NCBI RefSeq assembly: GCF_021184025.1
Contig: NZ_CP036537.1
Span: 868,001-932,000 of the forward strand
Direction: 5' to 3'
DNA: 64,000 nucleotides
Source of the DNA: Rhodopseudomonas boonkerdii
Lineage (GTDB): Bacteria > Pseudomonadota > Alphaproteobacteria > Rhizobiales > Xanthobacteraceae
Within the stretch, counting starts at the first letter, position 1, and every line of letters starts with the position of its first letter. Below the pieces are notes generated by a model. The model was not told where the DNA came from. It ran no database searches and saw only the letters and a list, made by a program, of their open reading frames with translations. Positions 17,943 to 27,889 of the stretch are shown in pieces. Position numbers and translations under genes: made by a program.

Positions 17943-18061
17943 GGAACATGGTCCTGAATTACATTTCTAAGGCTTTGTAACGCGGCGCTGAGCACATAGG
18001 AAAAGGCGCCTTGCCTTCGAGATCGATCTGGAAACTTGGCCGGTCAGGCTGATCAATGATG

Positions 18062-18544
18062 CTATCTTCCGATGAAACGCCTACCGTTCCATCGCCACAT
18101 ACGCTGTAGTCCAAAGCCGCATTCAACTTCAATCGCCGGAGTGTTGTCCAGGCCTCTCAACGTGACTTCATTTGCCCTGACACTCATCACCAGATGATAT
18201 CGTCCGTGGTGCGACATGTAGACCTGATGGAGGCATTTTCCGCTGCTACAAAACGTAAGGCGGTCGCCACATCTGAGTTCATGAAGATGAAGAGCGATGA
18301 GACGAACGTTCCCAACGTCAATGAAGCGGCTGAAGCCACGCGTTGTTGTCAATTCATCGCCACATACCTTCCTGTATTTTTGAAGGCCTGCCCGCACTTC
18401 CGCCGGCAGGTTTTGCACGTAGAAAGGACTGGGTTGATTGTCATGGACAGGAGAACTTGCGAGCGAGAGGGCCGGCGAGACAAAGAAAAGTGACGTCATA
18501 GCGGCTAAGATTGCCACGTCACGGAGCCGATTCGATCTTTTCAT
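18062..18544 (-). CDS. Secreted hypothetical protein coupled to czcA
   Basis: 160-aa protein with an N-terminal signal peptide (KRSNRLRDVAILAAMTSLFF, cleavage probably after SPALSLA). The mature part has several Cys (KVCGDELTT, LRCGDRLTFCSSGKCLHQVY) that could form disulphides or bind metal. No family recognised. Its ATG overlaps the czcA stop as ATGA, so it is translated with the efflux pump; a periplasmic metal-resistance role is plausible but inferred. Confidence 0.7.
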   Translation of the reverse strand: MKRSNRLRDVAILAAMTSLFFVSPALSLASSPVHDNQPSPFYVQNLPAEVRAGLQKYRKVCGDELTTTRGFSRFIDVGNVRLIALHLHELRCGDRLTFCSSGKCLHQVYMSHHGRYHLVMSVRANEVTLRGLDNTPAIEVECGFGLQRMWRWNGRRFIGR

Positions 18545-21500
18545 GCTGAAACCTCCACTTCCAACGGCTGTTTCTCTCGTTCGACGACGGCTGCGGAGCG
18601 GCGCTCCATCCATCGGTAGATCGCCGGCAACAGCAGCAGCGTCAGAACGGTGGACGACAGGACGCCGCCGATGACGACAGTGGCGAGCGGTCGTTGCACC
18701 TCCGCTCCCGCGCCCTGTGAAATCGCCATCGGTACGAAGCCGATTCCCGCGACCATGGCGGTCGACAATACCGGACGGAGCCGATCCGTGGCGGCTTGCC
18801 GGACTGCCTCGATAACAGGCAGCTTCCGCCGCAACGCATTGATATGATCGATCAGAACGAGACCATTCAGCATCGCGATGCCGGAGACCGCGATAAAGCC
18901 GATCGCGGCGGTGATCGAGAATGGCATGTCACGTAGCCAGAGTGCCAGCACGCCACCGGTGATCGCAAACGGAATACCGGTATAGACGACGGCGGCATGA
19001 CGGACGCTCCCCAACGCCGAATAAACGAGCAAGAAGATCATCAGCAGCGCCGCCGGCACGACGATCATCAGACGGGCTCGGGCCGCTTCTAGCTGACGGA
19101 ACTGGCCTCCGAACTCGATGCGATAGGATTCAGGCAGCGCAAGCTTGCCGTCGAGGCGTGCACGCGCTGCGGTCACATAACCTTCGATGTCGCTGGTGTT
19201 GAGATTGACCATCAAGGCGGCGCGGCGCTTACCATTGTCGTGCAGGATCGGTTCGACCGTTCTCATCTCGCGCAGACTTGCAACGCGGTCCAGCGGCACA
19301 AGGCCGGACGCGCCGACGCGCAATGGAAGGGAGAGGATCGATTTTGTGTCCGCGCGTAAGGACTCGGGCATACGAACGACGATCGCGTGTCGATGCTCTC
19401 CGTCCGCGATGAAGCCGACCTCGTCCCCACCGATCGCTGACGCAATGGCACGGTTGACCTCGGCGGTTCCCAGCCCCAACCGCACCATCGCGTCGTGATT
19501 GATCTCGACCACCACACTGTGGGTGCGGCTGGCCGCTTCGAATGCGGCATTGGCGGTGCCGGGCACGCCTTGCAATTCCTCTCGCGCCTGCGCGGCGAGC
19601 CGCTCAAGCACGTCGTAGTCGTCTCCGAATATCTTGACCGACAGATCCGCCCGCGTGCCCTCCAACATTTCGTTGAAGCGCATCTCGATAGGCTGCGCGA
19701 AAAGGAATGACTGCTCCGGCGCCAGCGCAGTGGCAGCCTTTTCGATCGCCGCAACCAGCTCGCTCTTGTTGCGCGGCATGTCCGGACCTTGCGGCCATTG
19801 GTCGAGCGGCTTGTAGAAGATGTAGAGGTCGTTCTCATTCGGCGGCATCGGGTCGGTCGCAACCGCGCTGGTGCCGATGCGGGAGAAGGTTCGGGTCACT
19901 TGCGGAAAGCGACGCAAAATTTCACGCTCGGTTTGCTGCTCGATCTCAAGGCTACGGTCGAGCGACATCCCCACGGGCTTGTAGACCATCGCCGTGATGG
20001 AGCCCTCATCGAGGCGTGGCGTAAACTGCGAGCCAAGGGTCAGGAATATCCTCAATGCCACGGCCAACAGGACTGCCGATGGAACGAGAAGGGCAGCGGG
20101 ATGACGGAGGGCGAAGTCCAGGACGGGACGGTAGCCCCGGATCACGAGGCCGGCGAAGCCACCGTTATGCGTGATGTGGTTGTCGGCGGTTATCTCCGGG
20201 AGAGAATCTTCCTTTTCACTGACGCTCGGCTGACGCACCTTCTCGCCTCGTAGCAGCCGGGCGCACAGCGCCGGCACTAGCGTAAAGGTAACGATCAGCG
20301 CCGCTGCCAGCGCCAGCATCACGGCTTGCGCCATCGGCTGAAACAGCTTCCCCTCGACGCCGCCCAGGCTGAGTACCGGCACATAAACCAGCGCGATGAT
20401 GGCCATGCCGAAGAACACGGGCCGCGCCACGCCCCCCGCAGCGTTGATGACGATGCGACGGCGTTCATCGGCCGTCAGCTCGCGCCCCTTGAGGCGCTGT
20501 GCCTCGCCCATCAGACGCAATGTGTTTTCCACGACGACGATCGCGCCATCTACGACCAGGCCGAAGTCGAGCGCGCCGAGGCTCATCAGATTGCCCGATA
20601 TACCGAGCGCATGCATGCCCGAGATCATCATGAGAAAGGCCAGCGGGATGACCGACGCGACGATAAATGCCGCGCGCCAGTTGCCGACCACGATCAGCAA
20701 TACGACGGCGACCAGCAACGCTCCCTCGCCAAGGTTGCGCTCGACCGTCGCGATGGTGCGATCCACCAATTCTGAACGATCGTACTGAACCTGAAGGATC
20801 ATGCCTTTGGGCAGCGCGGCGCGCAGGTTCGGCAATTGCGCATCGACGCGCCGGGCAACGTCCCGGCTGTTCTGCCCGACCAGCATCATCACTGTGCCGA
20901 GCACGGTTTCCTTGCCGTTGGTGGTCGCGGCGCCATCGCGTGGAGCATGGCCGATGGTCACGGTCGCCAGATCCGCTACAGTCAGCGGCCGCACGCCACC
21001 TGCGAATTTCACGGGTAATGCGCGGATCATCTCCGCCGTCGTGACACGCGCTTCGGTTCGGACGGTGAAGCGTTGGCCGTTCTTGGTGATGGTCCCGCCG
21101 CCGGCATTGGCGACGTTGGCGCCAACAGCCTGGGCAAGCTCGCTCGGCGTGATGCCCGCTGTCGTGAGCTTCTTCAGATCAGGCTCGATGACAAACTGAC
21201 GTTCGAGGCCGCCGTTGGAATTGACGTCGGCGACCCCCTCGATCGCGCGCAGCATCGGGCGCACGATATATTCCTGAGCCTCGAACAACTCCATCAGTTG
21301 TTGCCGCTCGTCCAAATCGGACGGCGGTTGCGCCCATTCGAGTGTGTAGTACCAGATTTCGCCAAGCCCGGTGGTGATCGGAGCGAGGCGCGGCGATGAT
21401 CCGGCTGGCAGCATGTCGCGCACTGCGGAAAGCCGCTCGTTGACGAATTGGCGTGCGCGAAGCTGGTCCGTGCCGTCCTGATAGATGAGCGTGACCTGTG

Positions 21501-21771
21501 ACAGTCCGGTCTTGGTGAGCGATCGCATTTCCCGCAGGCCCGGCTGACCACCCATGCTGCGCTCGATGGGCAGCGTCACAAGACGCTCGATTTCCTCTGG
21601 CGCCAGGGCAGGAACAGTCGTGTTGATCTGCACCTGCACGCCTGTGATGTCGGGAATGACATCGATTTGCAGATTCACGAAAGACCAGATTCCAAGACCA
21701 GCGATCAGCAAAGCGATGATCATCACCGTGGCTGGTCGACCGGTTGTCCATTCCAGAATCCGCCGCGTCAT
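18541..21771 (-). CDS. czcA: CzcA-family heavy-metal efflux RND transporter
   Basis: 1076-aa inner-membrane RND pump of the heavy-metal efflux subfamily, driven by protons. The N-terminal first transmembrane helix is ATVMIIALLIAGLGIWSFVN; the porter domain and the signature DFGLVVDGAIVVVENTLRLM in helix 4 (two Asp and one Glu of the proton relay) are present, as is the C-terminal half with FGGQFRQLEAARARLMIVVP. It starts ATG within the stop of the TolC gene (ATGA) and ends overlapping the next gene the same way. The metal is not predictable by eye (Co/Zn/Cd/Ni class). No adaptor (CzcB) gene is linked. Confidence 0.93.
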   Translation of the reverse strand: MTRRILEWTTGRPATVMIIALLIAGLGIWSFVNLQIDVIPDITGVQVQINTTVPALAPEEIERLVTLPIERSMGGQPGLREMRSLTKTGLSQVTLIYQDGTDQLRARQFVNERLSAVRDMLPAGSSPRLAPITTGLGEIWYYTLEWAQPPSDLDERQQLMELFEAQEYIVRPMLRAIEGVADVNSNGGLERQFVIEPDLKKLTTAGITPSELAQAVGANVANAGGGTITKNGQRFTVRTEARVTTAEMIRALPVKFAGGVRPLTVADLATVTIGHAPRDGAATTNGKETVLGTVMMLVGQNSRDVARRVDAQLPNLRAALPKGMILQVQYDRSELVDRTIATVERNLGEGALLVAVVLLIVVGNWRAAFIVASVIPLAFLMMISGMHALGISGNLMSLGALDFGLVVDGAIVVVENTLRLMGEAQRLKGRELTADERRRIVINAAGGVARPVFFGMAIIALVYVPVLSLGGVEGKLFQPMAQAVMLALAAALIVTFTLVPALCARLLRGEKVRQPSVSEKEDSLPEITADNHITHNGGFAGLVIRGYRPVLDFALRHPAALLVPSAVLLAVALRIFLTLGSQFTPRLDEGSITAMVYKPVGMSLDRSLEIEQQTEREILRRFPQVTRTFSRIGTSAVATDPMPPNENDLYIFYKPLDQWPQGPDMPRNKSELVAAIEKAATALAPEQSFLFAQPIEMRFNEMLEGTRADLSVKIFGDDYDVLERLAAQAREELQGVPGTANAAFEAASRTHSVVVEINHDAMVRLGLGTAEVNRAIASAIGGDEVGFIADGEHRHAIVVRMPESLRADTKSILSLPLRVGASGLVPLDRVASLREMRTVEPILHDNGKRRAALMVNLNTSDIEGYVTAARARLDGKLALPESYRIEFGGQFRQLEAARARLMIVVPAALLMIFLLVYSALGSVRHAAVVYTGIPFAITGGVLALWLRDMPFSITAAIGFIAVSGIAMLNGLVLIDHINALRRKLPVIEAVRQAATDRLRPVLSTAMVAGIGFVPMAISQGAGAEVQRPLATVVIGGVLSSTVLTLLLLPAIYRWMERRSAAVVEREKQPLEVEVSA

Positions 21772-23060
21772 CGGGACACGCCGTCGAAGCTGCGGCCGCC
21801 ATTGAGCGCCCGAAGTTGAAGCATCGCTTCCATAGCCTCACGTCGCGTGTCGAGCAGAGCCGACAGCGCGTCCAGATACTGGCGCTGCATCTCGACGTAA
21901 GTTGCGATCGGGATCGCTCCCTGGCGATAACTATCGGCGGCGGCGGTAGCTGCGGCCGCAAATTTCTCGGTGGCCCCGGCTGGCCAGCCCGCAAGGGCTC
22001 GACGCTTCGCCTCGTAGTAGGCTGCCTGTTCGTAAACCTGCCTCGCGATCCGTCGGTTGGCGGCGAGCAGGGCCGCATCGCCCTGGGATTGACGGCTCAA
22101 CTCCTGTGCGAGGCCAGCAGCCTGGCTATTCCAAAGCGGCAACGTCGTCGTCAGCCGTATGCCGAAATTGGTCTCGCGGCTGTCTGACTTCGCGCGATTG
22201 AAGTAGGGACCGACTGAGACGTTCGGCACACGCGCTGCTTGTGCGAGGTCAACGCGCAACCCTTGCTGCTGCAATTGCGCGCGCAGCGACTGAATCTCGA
22301 AATTGTTGATGCCAGCTTGTTGCGCCATGCGCTCGACCGACGGAAGGCCGGGCAGCGTGATATCGGGCGGAGCAATGCGGAGCCGCGCTTTGAGCGGCGC
22401 GCCGCGAAGTTGATTCAGTTCGTAGACGATCGTGCTGGTCTCGGAATCAGCCATCGCGGCATTTCGCTCCGCCGTGATGGCACCCGCATCCAGAATGGCC
22501 GTGTCCAGCGTGGTGGCGATGCCCGCCGGATCCCGCTGCTCCACAACGCGTGCAAGCTCGCGCATCCGCGCGGCAACGTCGCGTGCCGCGGCGGCTTTCC
22601 GCTCGGCCGCGAACAAGGCATATCCCAAAGAGCGTGCCCGGCTTGCGAGCGTTGCGTCGAATTGCGCAAGACCGAGCCGCGCCAGCGCGATCTGATGCTC
22701 GGCGATGGCGCGACGGAGCGCCCCGCGTCCGGCAAAGTCGAGCGGCTGCATAATCGACAAGCCATATGTCGGCCCGGCGCCTTTCGGTGCACCTGTCAGG
22801 CCGTCGGCCATCCGGCGTTCGCCTAACTCGAATGCAGCTTCAGGGTCCGGCAGGCGATCAGCCGCGTCGCGCTCAACACCTGCAAGCCCGATCTGCTGGA
22901 AATAAAAGCGTCGTTCGGGGTTACTTGCCACGACGGAATTGGCAAGTGCATCAATCGACAGCACGGCGGCCTGCTGAGCGAAGGCTGGGGTCACCAAGAT
23001 AATTGTTGATATGCGAACGATTATCAGGAGCAATTTTAACATTGGCACGAGTCTCAACAC
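21768..23060 (-). CDS. czcC: TolC/CzcC-family outer-membrane efflux protein
   Basis: 430-aa outer-membrane factor that would give the CzcA pump an exit duct. It has a signal peptide (LKLLLIIVRISTIILVTPAFA) and two OEP repeats with long Ala/Gln/Arg-rich coiled-coil helices (RALGYALFAAERKAAAARDV-type and LAQELSRQSQGDAALLAANR). The annotated end uses GTG at 23060; an ATG at 23042 (MLKLLL) is an equally good start giving a standard signal peptide. Overlap with czcA (ATGA) shows one operon. It is divergent from the response-regulator gene, 95 bp away. Confidence 0.88.
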   Translation of the reverse strand: MLRLVPMLKLLLIIVRISTIILVTPAFAQQAAVLSIDALANSVVASNPERRFYFQQIGLAGVERDAADRLPDPEAAFELGERRMADGLTGAPKGAGPTYGLSIMQPLDFAGRGALRRAIAEHQIALARLGLAQFDATLASRARSLGYALFAAERKAAAARDVAARMRELARVVEQRDPAGIATTLDTAILDAGAITAERNAAMADSETSTIVYELNQLRGAPLKARLRIAPPDITLPGLPSVERMAQQAGINNFEIQSLRAQLQQQGLRVDLAQAARVPNVSVGPYFNRAKSDSRETNFGIRLTTTLPLWNSQAAGLAQELSRQSQGDAALLAANRRIARQVYEQAAYYEAKRRALAGWPAGATEKFAAAATAAADSYRQGAIPIATYVEMQRQYLDALSALLDTRREAMEAMLQLRALNGGRSFDGVSR

Positions 23061-23155
23061 TGACTTCTAGACGCCTGATTGCCACGCTAGTCTGAACACA
23101 AGCTGTCAGCGTAAATGCAGGTTGATCCAGTATCGGACTGCAGCAATCAGGAGAC

Positions 23156-23815
23156 ATGACCATTCGCATTCTTCTTGTCGAAGACGATCAGGACATTGGC
23201 GCCCGCCTGAAGGAAGGGTTGGCCAGCTTTGGCTTTGTCGTTGAGCATGTGGAAGATGGTGAGCACGCCCTTTCCTTCGCGCTGCAAGAAGAATTCGACG
23301 CGATCGTTCTCGATCTCGGTTTACCCGGCCTGTCAGGCATCGAGGTCTTACGGAGGTTGCGACGTACCGGGGCCGCCACACCGGTCCTGATCCTGACGGC
23401 GCGCAGCAGCTGGACTGAGAAGGTGGAAGGTCTCAATGCAGGGGCTGATGACTATGTGGCGAAGCCGTTTCACGTCGACGAAGTCGCAGCTCGCCTGCGC
23501 GCGCTGATGCGGCGCGTCGCGGGCCAAGCCACCTCCGAATTGCGCCACGGAGATATCGTGCTTGACCCCGTTGCCGGCACCGCCAATGTTGCGGGCCAGC
23601 CGATCGAATTGACGGCACAGGAATTTCGCCTGCTCCACCTCTTCCTGCATCGCGTCGGCCGCGTCGTGACGCAAGCCGAGTTGCTCGACCATCTCTACGG
23701 CCTGAATGAGGAACGCAGCTCGAATACGATCGAGGTCTATGTCGGTCGGCTGCGACGCAAAATCGGCCGCGATACCATCAGGACCCTGCGCGGTCTGGGC
23801 TACAGGTTCGGCTGA
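23156..23815 (+). CDS. OmpR-family response regulator
   Basis: 219-aa response regulator. The receiver domain has VEDDQDIGARL, phospho-acceptor Asp in IVLDLGLPGLSG and Lys in YVAKPFHVDEV. The C-terminal OmpR/PhoB winged helix ends SSNTIEVYVGRLRRKIGRD then IRTLRGLGYRFG. The ATG has a GGAG site 5 nt upstream. Its TGA overlaps the kinase ATG (TGATG). The shared 95-bp region with the divergent czcC-czcA operon makes metal-responsive control of efflux the obvious role (inference). Confidence 0.94.
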   Translation: MTIRILLVEDDQDIGARLKEGLASFGFVVEHVEDGEHALSFALQEEFDAIVLDLGLPGLSGIEVLRRLRRTGAATPVLILTARSSWTEKVEGLNAGADDYVAKPFHVDEVAARLRALMRRVAGQATSELRHGDIVLDPVAGTANVAGQPIELTAQEFRLLHLFLHRVGRVVTQAELLDHLYGLNEERSSNTIEVYVGRLRRKIGRDTIRTLRGLGYRFG

Positions 23816-25161
23816 TGGTCAGAAGTCTGCGCGCCCGGCTGCTGGTTGGCGTTATTCTCACGACCGTGACAGGTATCGCTGTCGCTGGCGTTTCGATTTC
23901 CGCGCTGTTCCGGGCGCACGTCACGGAGCTTGTCAATGCCGAGCTGATCGGTCATCTCGACGAGCTCGAAGGTCTGTTGGCCCGCACGGCCGACGGACAT
24001 GTCGCTCTGGCACAAAGGCTCAGTGATCCGCGCTTCGCGCAGCCCGGGACTGGCTATTACTGGCAGGTGAGCGATCGCAACGGCATCGTCCTACAATCAG
24101 CCTCCCTCGAACCGCAACGGCGTTTTCCGCCACCCGCGCGGGGGGCGGATCGGCAGCTTACTCGCTCAGTCGAAGCTGGCCCGGCTGGTGAGCCGATGAT
24201 CGCATATGAGCGACCGTGGCAGACCGCTGAAAACGGTTACGTGCTTCAAATTGGCGCCGACCAGCGGATCGTCGATGATGTACTGAGACATTTTAATCAG
24301 GCGCTGGCCCTGTCACTCGGCACACTGGCAATAGCCCTAATTGGGGCCGGCACGTTGCAGGCCTGGTTTGGTCTGCGTCCCATGCGCCGTCTGCGCGACG
24401 CGCTGGGCGACATTCGCGCGGGCAAAGCAGAAACCCTGCCTGGTGACTTCCCGTCCGAAGTTCGGCCGCTGGTCGATGATCTCAACGCTCTGATCGACGC
24501 CAATACCCAGATGGTTCGCCGCGCCCGCACGCAGGCGGGCAATCTCGCGCATGGCCTGAAGACACCATTGGCCGTGCTGACGGACGAAGCGCGCCGGCTG
24601 CTCGCGAGAGGTGATACCGAGGGCGCCGCGGTCCTGACTCAGCAAACAGGGCGGATGCAGCGCCAGATTGATTTCCAGCTTGCCCGAGCCCGTGCCGCAG
24701 CCAACGCCGGCCTGCCTGGCGTCATCACGCAGGTCGAACCTGCCTTCGCATCAATAGCCGCGGCGATGCGGCGGCTCTATGCTCATCGTGAGCTGACGAT
24801 CGTCCATACAGCCGAGACGGAATTGCTTGCCGCCGTCGATCCCAACGACCTTGACGAGATGGTCGCCAACCTGGTCGATAATGCCTGCAAGTGGGCTCGT
24901 GGTGTTGTCTCGATCAAGGCTACGCGCGATACCCCGACGGGGCAGCTCCTTATTACGATCGTTGATGACGGGCCAGGCATCCCGGCTGATGCACTAAACC
25001 GCGCGTTCGCCCCAGGCGAGCGGCTCGACGAGGCCAAACCGGGAAGCGGGCTCGGACTCGCAATCGTCCGCGATCTCGCCACACTGCACGGCGGCTCTGT
25101 CGAACTATCCAATGGCAGAAATGGAGGCCTTCACGCGGAGTTGCGGCTCCCATCAGCCTGA
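23815..25161 (+). CDS. Sensor histidine kinase, PhoQ-like
   Basis: 448-aa membrane kinase. Two transmembrane helices (LLVGVILTTVTGIAVAGVSI and ALALSLGTLAIALIGAGTLQ) flank a periplasmic sensor domain of about 130 residues. A HAMP-like linker leads to the H-box NLAHGLKTPLAVLTDEARR (the HGLKTPLAVL form of PhoQ-type kinases), then the ATPase domain with MVANLVDNACKWA, IVDDGPGIPA and GSGLGLAIVRDLA. It pairs with the preceding regulator and probably senses periplasmic metal. Confidence 0.93.
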   Translation: MVRSLRARLLVGVILTTVTGIAVAGVSISALFRAHVTELVNAELIGHLDELEGLLARTADGHVALAQRLSDPRFAQPGTGYYWQVSDRNGIVLQSASLEPQRRFPPPARGADRQLTRSVEAGPAGEPMIAYERPWQTAENGYVLQIGADQRIVDDVLRHFNQALALSLGTLAIALIGAGTLQAWFGLRPMRRLRDALGDIRAGKAETLPGDFPSEVRPLVDDLNALIDANTQMVRRARTQAGNLAHGLKTPLAVLTDEARRLLARGDTEGAAVLTQQTGRMQRQIDFQLARARAAANAGLPGVITQVEPAFASIAAAMRRLYAHRELTIVHTAETELLAAVDPNDLDEMVANLVDNACKWARGVVSIKATRDTPTGQLLITIVDDGPGIPADALNRAFAPGERLDEAKPGSGLGLAIVRDLATLHGGSVELSNGRNGGLHAELRLPSA

Positions 25162-25192
25162 CAAGTTCAACGGCGTCTAGGTTGGGCGAGTT

Positions 25193-25888
25193 TCATCGTG
25201 GCCGCGTCGTCCGCGCACCATTCGACCTGAGCGATTCGGCGCGCTCGAAATCAGCATCCGCGCCGCTCTGATCTCCAGCGTTCGCTTTCATCGTTCCGCG
25301 TTCGAACAAGAAGGTCGGATTCTTCGGATCAGCCTTGATGACCAGATCATAATCCGCGATGGCACGATCAAAGAGTCCTTTACGCCCGAGTGCCTTCCCG
25401 CGATTATAATAGGCACCGAGGTAGTCAGTCCTCAGTTGTACGGCGCGATCGAAATCAGAAATCGCGCGATCAAGCTCTCCCTTGCTCATTAAAGCAACGC
25501 CTCGGTTGTTGAGCGCGACATAGTAGTCGGGGGACAAACGAAGTGCTCGATCGTAATCCTCCATGGCACGGTCGATATCTCCACTCGACCGCAGCGCGAC
25601 ACCGCGATTGTTATAAGCCGCCGCCAACTGGGTGATCATCCGCTCGCCTGCCTGGATAACCGCTGTGCATCCCCGGATCGAGCGATCGGGTACGATTTCG
25701 GCCGCATGCACGCACGAGTCCCAATCCTCGTCGCTCAAAGCTGATGTGGGCGACGAGTTAATTGCAAAGTACGCAATAAATATCGTTGTGCTCAATAACG
25801 TAAGAGCACAACGCTTCCAGCGGGTGGTTCGCGCTAGGATCGATGCAGTTCGTGTTCTCGTATACAGCGGCGTAATGCAAATGAGCAA
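25193..25888 (-). CDS. Tetratricopeptide-repeat protein, probably exported
   Basis: 231-aa protein with a hydrophobic N-terminal segment (LTLLSTTIFIAYFAINSSPT) that looks like a signal sequence or anchor, followed by about four TPR units from residue 80 (AAYNNRGVALRSSGDIDRAM, YVALNNRGVALMSKGELDRA, YLGAYYNRGKALGRKGLFDR, FLFERGTMKANAGDQSGADA). The only start that captures the hydrophobic segment is TTG at 25888, with a TTGAGG site upstream. It is convergent with the sensor kinase (31 bp apart). A scaffold role is likely; no partner is identified. Confidence 0.75.
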   Translation of the reverse strand: MLICITPLYTRTRTASILARTTRWKRCALTLLSTTIFIAYFAINSSPTSALSDEDWDSCVHAAEIVPDRSIRGCTAVIQAGERMITQLAAAYNNRGVALRSSGDIDRAMEDYDRALRLSPDYYVALNNRGVALMSKGELDRAISDFDRAVQLRTDYLGAYYNRGKALGRKGLFDRAIADYDLVIKADPKNPTFLFERGTMKANAGDQSGADADFERAESLRSNGARTTRPR

Positions 25889-26503
25889 AGAGTAGCCTCA
25901 AGTACGTGCATTATATTATTCCCAGTTTGTTCTCTAACAATCCTGTCTGAATTTTCCCTGACAATCGACGTTTGAGACATCCGATCTGGTCGCTTCCCGA
26001 ACGAGAGTACACCCGTCGAGTGCTATAGAGATTACCAAGCGAGCGCCGTGCGTGCCATCCGACAGGGACAGATCCAAGACTCCCGGACTAAGCCTCAGTC
26101 TGGTAGCATGAAGACATCAGCGGTGTTTGATGTACTAGCAGCGGCAATCGACGGGACGGGATGGATCCGGACTCGGTCACGGGAGGGCAACGAGGAGCCG
26201 CTATCCGGAAGAAATCGTCCTGCAAGAATTGAACATCGCGCTCTGCGGCGCTGCCAACTTGAATGACCTCTGAAATATCTGGAGGTCAATACGGCGAATT
26301 GCTCTGCAACGGCGCTCCGCAAATATGCAAGATATCAACCTAATATTAAGTTGGCGCGCCCGACACGACCCCGTTCCCGCGTCCGGCCGCCAAGCCGAAC
26401 CCATTCTTTTGATTGCGGATTCTCGGATCAGGGGTAGCCTTTCACCTTCATTTTGAACGGGTTGGCCGATCGTTTCGGCCGAAGGTGTGGGTGCAGATCG
26501 AGG
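25889..26503. other. Intergenic region upstream of the integrase
   Basis: About 615 bp with no supported gene and lower GC than its flanks. As the region directly upstream of a tyrosine integrase it is a sensible place to look for an attachment site, but no tRNA gene or paired direct repeat could be identified by eye. Confidence 0.35.
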
Positions 26504-27781
26504 ATGCCGAGGTACGCGTTGGTGCCGTACTCGCGACAATGGACGAAGGGCGGCGTCTTCGGTTTCCGGCTCCAGCTTCCTGGCGATGTGTACGAGCGGC
26601 TGATCGATGTCGGCACGGCCGGTGCGCGACGCTCGGTGACCTTCTCGCTGAAGACCCGCGATCCGCAGGTCGCGCGAAGTCGGGCTTTGCGCGCTGCGGC
26701 CGACGTGGGCGACATGATCGTGGCGGTACGATCGGGGGCCACACCGCCCTGGACGTTCGACCCGGCCGCATATCTGTACGAGCGCGGCAGCGTGACCTCG
26801 ATGCGGCCGGAGCCCTTGATCTCGAAGCGGAAGGCCGAGGCGAAGCAGATCGTCGGGATGACGATGCGCAAGGTCTACGAGGAGGTCTATCTGCCGCGCC
26901 GCCAGGAGCGGAAGGGAGCGCCACCGCGTCGGCGATCCAGGCTCGACATGGAGAAGGCGATCACTCGCTTCGTGGCCTCAGCCGGGGACATCCCGATCAC
27001 CAACATCACCCGGCAGGTGGCCGAGCAGTTCGTGCGCTCGGTGAAGGTGGGTTCGGCCGCCACGATGAAGAAGACCACGACCTGTCTCTCGTCGATCTGC
27101 AACGCCGCCGTTGCGGCCGACCTGATCCCCGGCAATCCATTTCGCGGGCTTGGTCCAGACCGGGCCACGATCGTCGCCTCACGGCGCAGCTACAGCCGTT
27201 TCGACCACGACCAGCTTGCCCGCTTCTTCGGCCGGACTGAGCGCGAGGACGGGGCGGTCCTGTGGTTGCCCCGGCTGCTGCTGCTGACCGGTGCCAGACT
27301 CGAAGAGATGGCCCAGCTTCGCAGCGAGTGGTTCGTCCGGCGCGACGGCATCGACGTGATCGACCTGCACGAGGCCAGGGTGAAGAGCGCGCACAACAAG
27401 CGGTACATCCCGCTCCACCGCGACCTGATCGACCTCGGTGTTCTGGACCGTGTTCGTCGATCGCCCGAGCGGCTCTTCCCCGAGTTGAAGTACAGAGCCT
27501 CGGCCGAGCGTTGGAGCGGCGCGATCAGCACGAGGCTCAACCGCGAGATCGATGCGGCGCTCGGCGCGGATCGCAGGCTGACCGTGCACTCGCTCAGGAA
27601 GACGTTCGAGCACGCGGCCTATGCGGTCGGGATACCGAAGCCCTCGATCAACGCGATCTCCGGGCACAAGCCGAACGACATCAGCGAGGAACACTACCTG
27701 ATGTTGAAGGACGACGTGCCGCTGCTGAAGCAGCATATCGACCGGATCGACTTCCCATTCCTGCGGCGGATCGCGGCCTGA
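26504..27781 (+). CDS. int: Tyrosine site-specific recombinase (integrase)
   Basis: About 425-aa phage/ICE-type integrase. The N-terminal arm-binding region (RQWTKGGVFGFRLQLPGDVY) is followed by a SAM-like core-binding domain and the catalytic domain with Arg in LLLTGARLEEMAQLR, HxxR in LTVHSLRKTFEHAAY, and the C-terminal ISGHKPNDISEEHYLML containing the second His and the nucleophile Tyr. All catalytic boxes are present, so it is probably active. The frame is open from a TTG at 26453; ATG at 26504 (MPRYALVP) is the more natural start. It likely marks one edge of an integrated element. Confidence 0.88.
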   Translation: MPRYALVPYSRQWTKGGVFGFRLQLPGDVYERLIDVGTAGARRSVTFSLKTRDPQVARSRALRAAADVGDMIVAVRSGATPPWTFDPAAYLYERGSVTSMRPEPLISKRKAEAKQIVGMTMRKVYEEVYLPRRQERKGAPPRRRSRLDMEKAITRFVASAGDIPITNITRQVAEQFVRSVKVGSAATMKKTTTCLSSICNAAVAADLIPGNPFRGLGPDRATIVASRRSYSRFDHDQLARFFGRTEREDGAVLWLPRLLLLTGARLEEMAQLRSEWFVRRDGIDVIDLHEARVKSAHNKRYIPLHRDLIDLGVLDRVRRSPERLFPELKYRASAERWSGAISTRLNREIDAALGADRRLTVHSLRKTFEHAAYAVGIPKPSINAISGHKPNDISEEHYLMLKDDVPLLKQHIDRIDFPFLRRIAA

Positions 27782-27889
27782 GAGGGGTCGTTTTTGACTG
27801 ACTCTCGTGCATGGGGACTGACGAGGGCATGGTCTCCATGACCATGTTCTGGTCGATGTAGATGCCCATGTAGACCATGAAGAAGCAGC

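Noticed and set aside
25889..26503. tRNA-based attachment site next to the integrase
   Set aside because: No cloverleaf or CCA-end-like sequence was seen, and no duplicate of the region was identified at the other side.
26413..27240. Second plus-strand frame overlapping the integrase
   Set aside because: The integrase frame contains all catalytic boxes; the other frame is Arg/Gly-rich without motifs.
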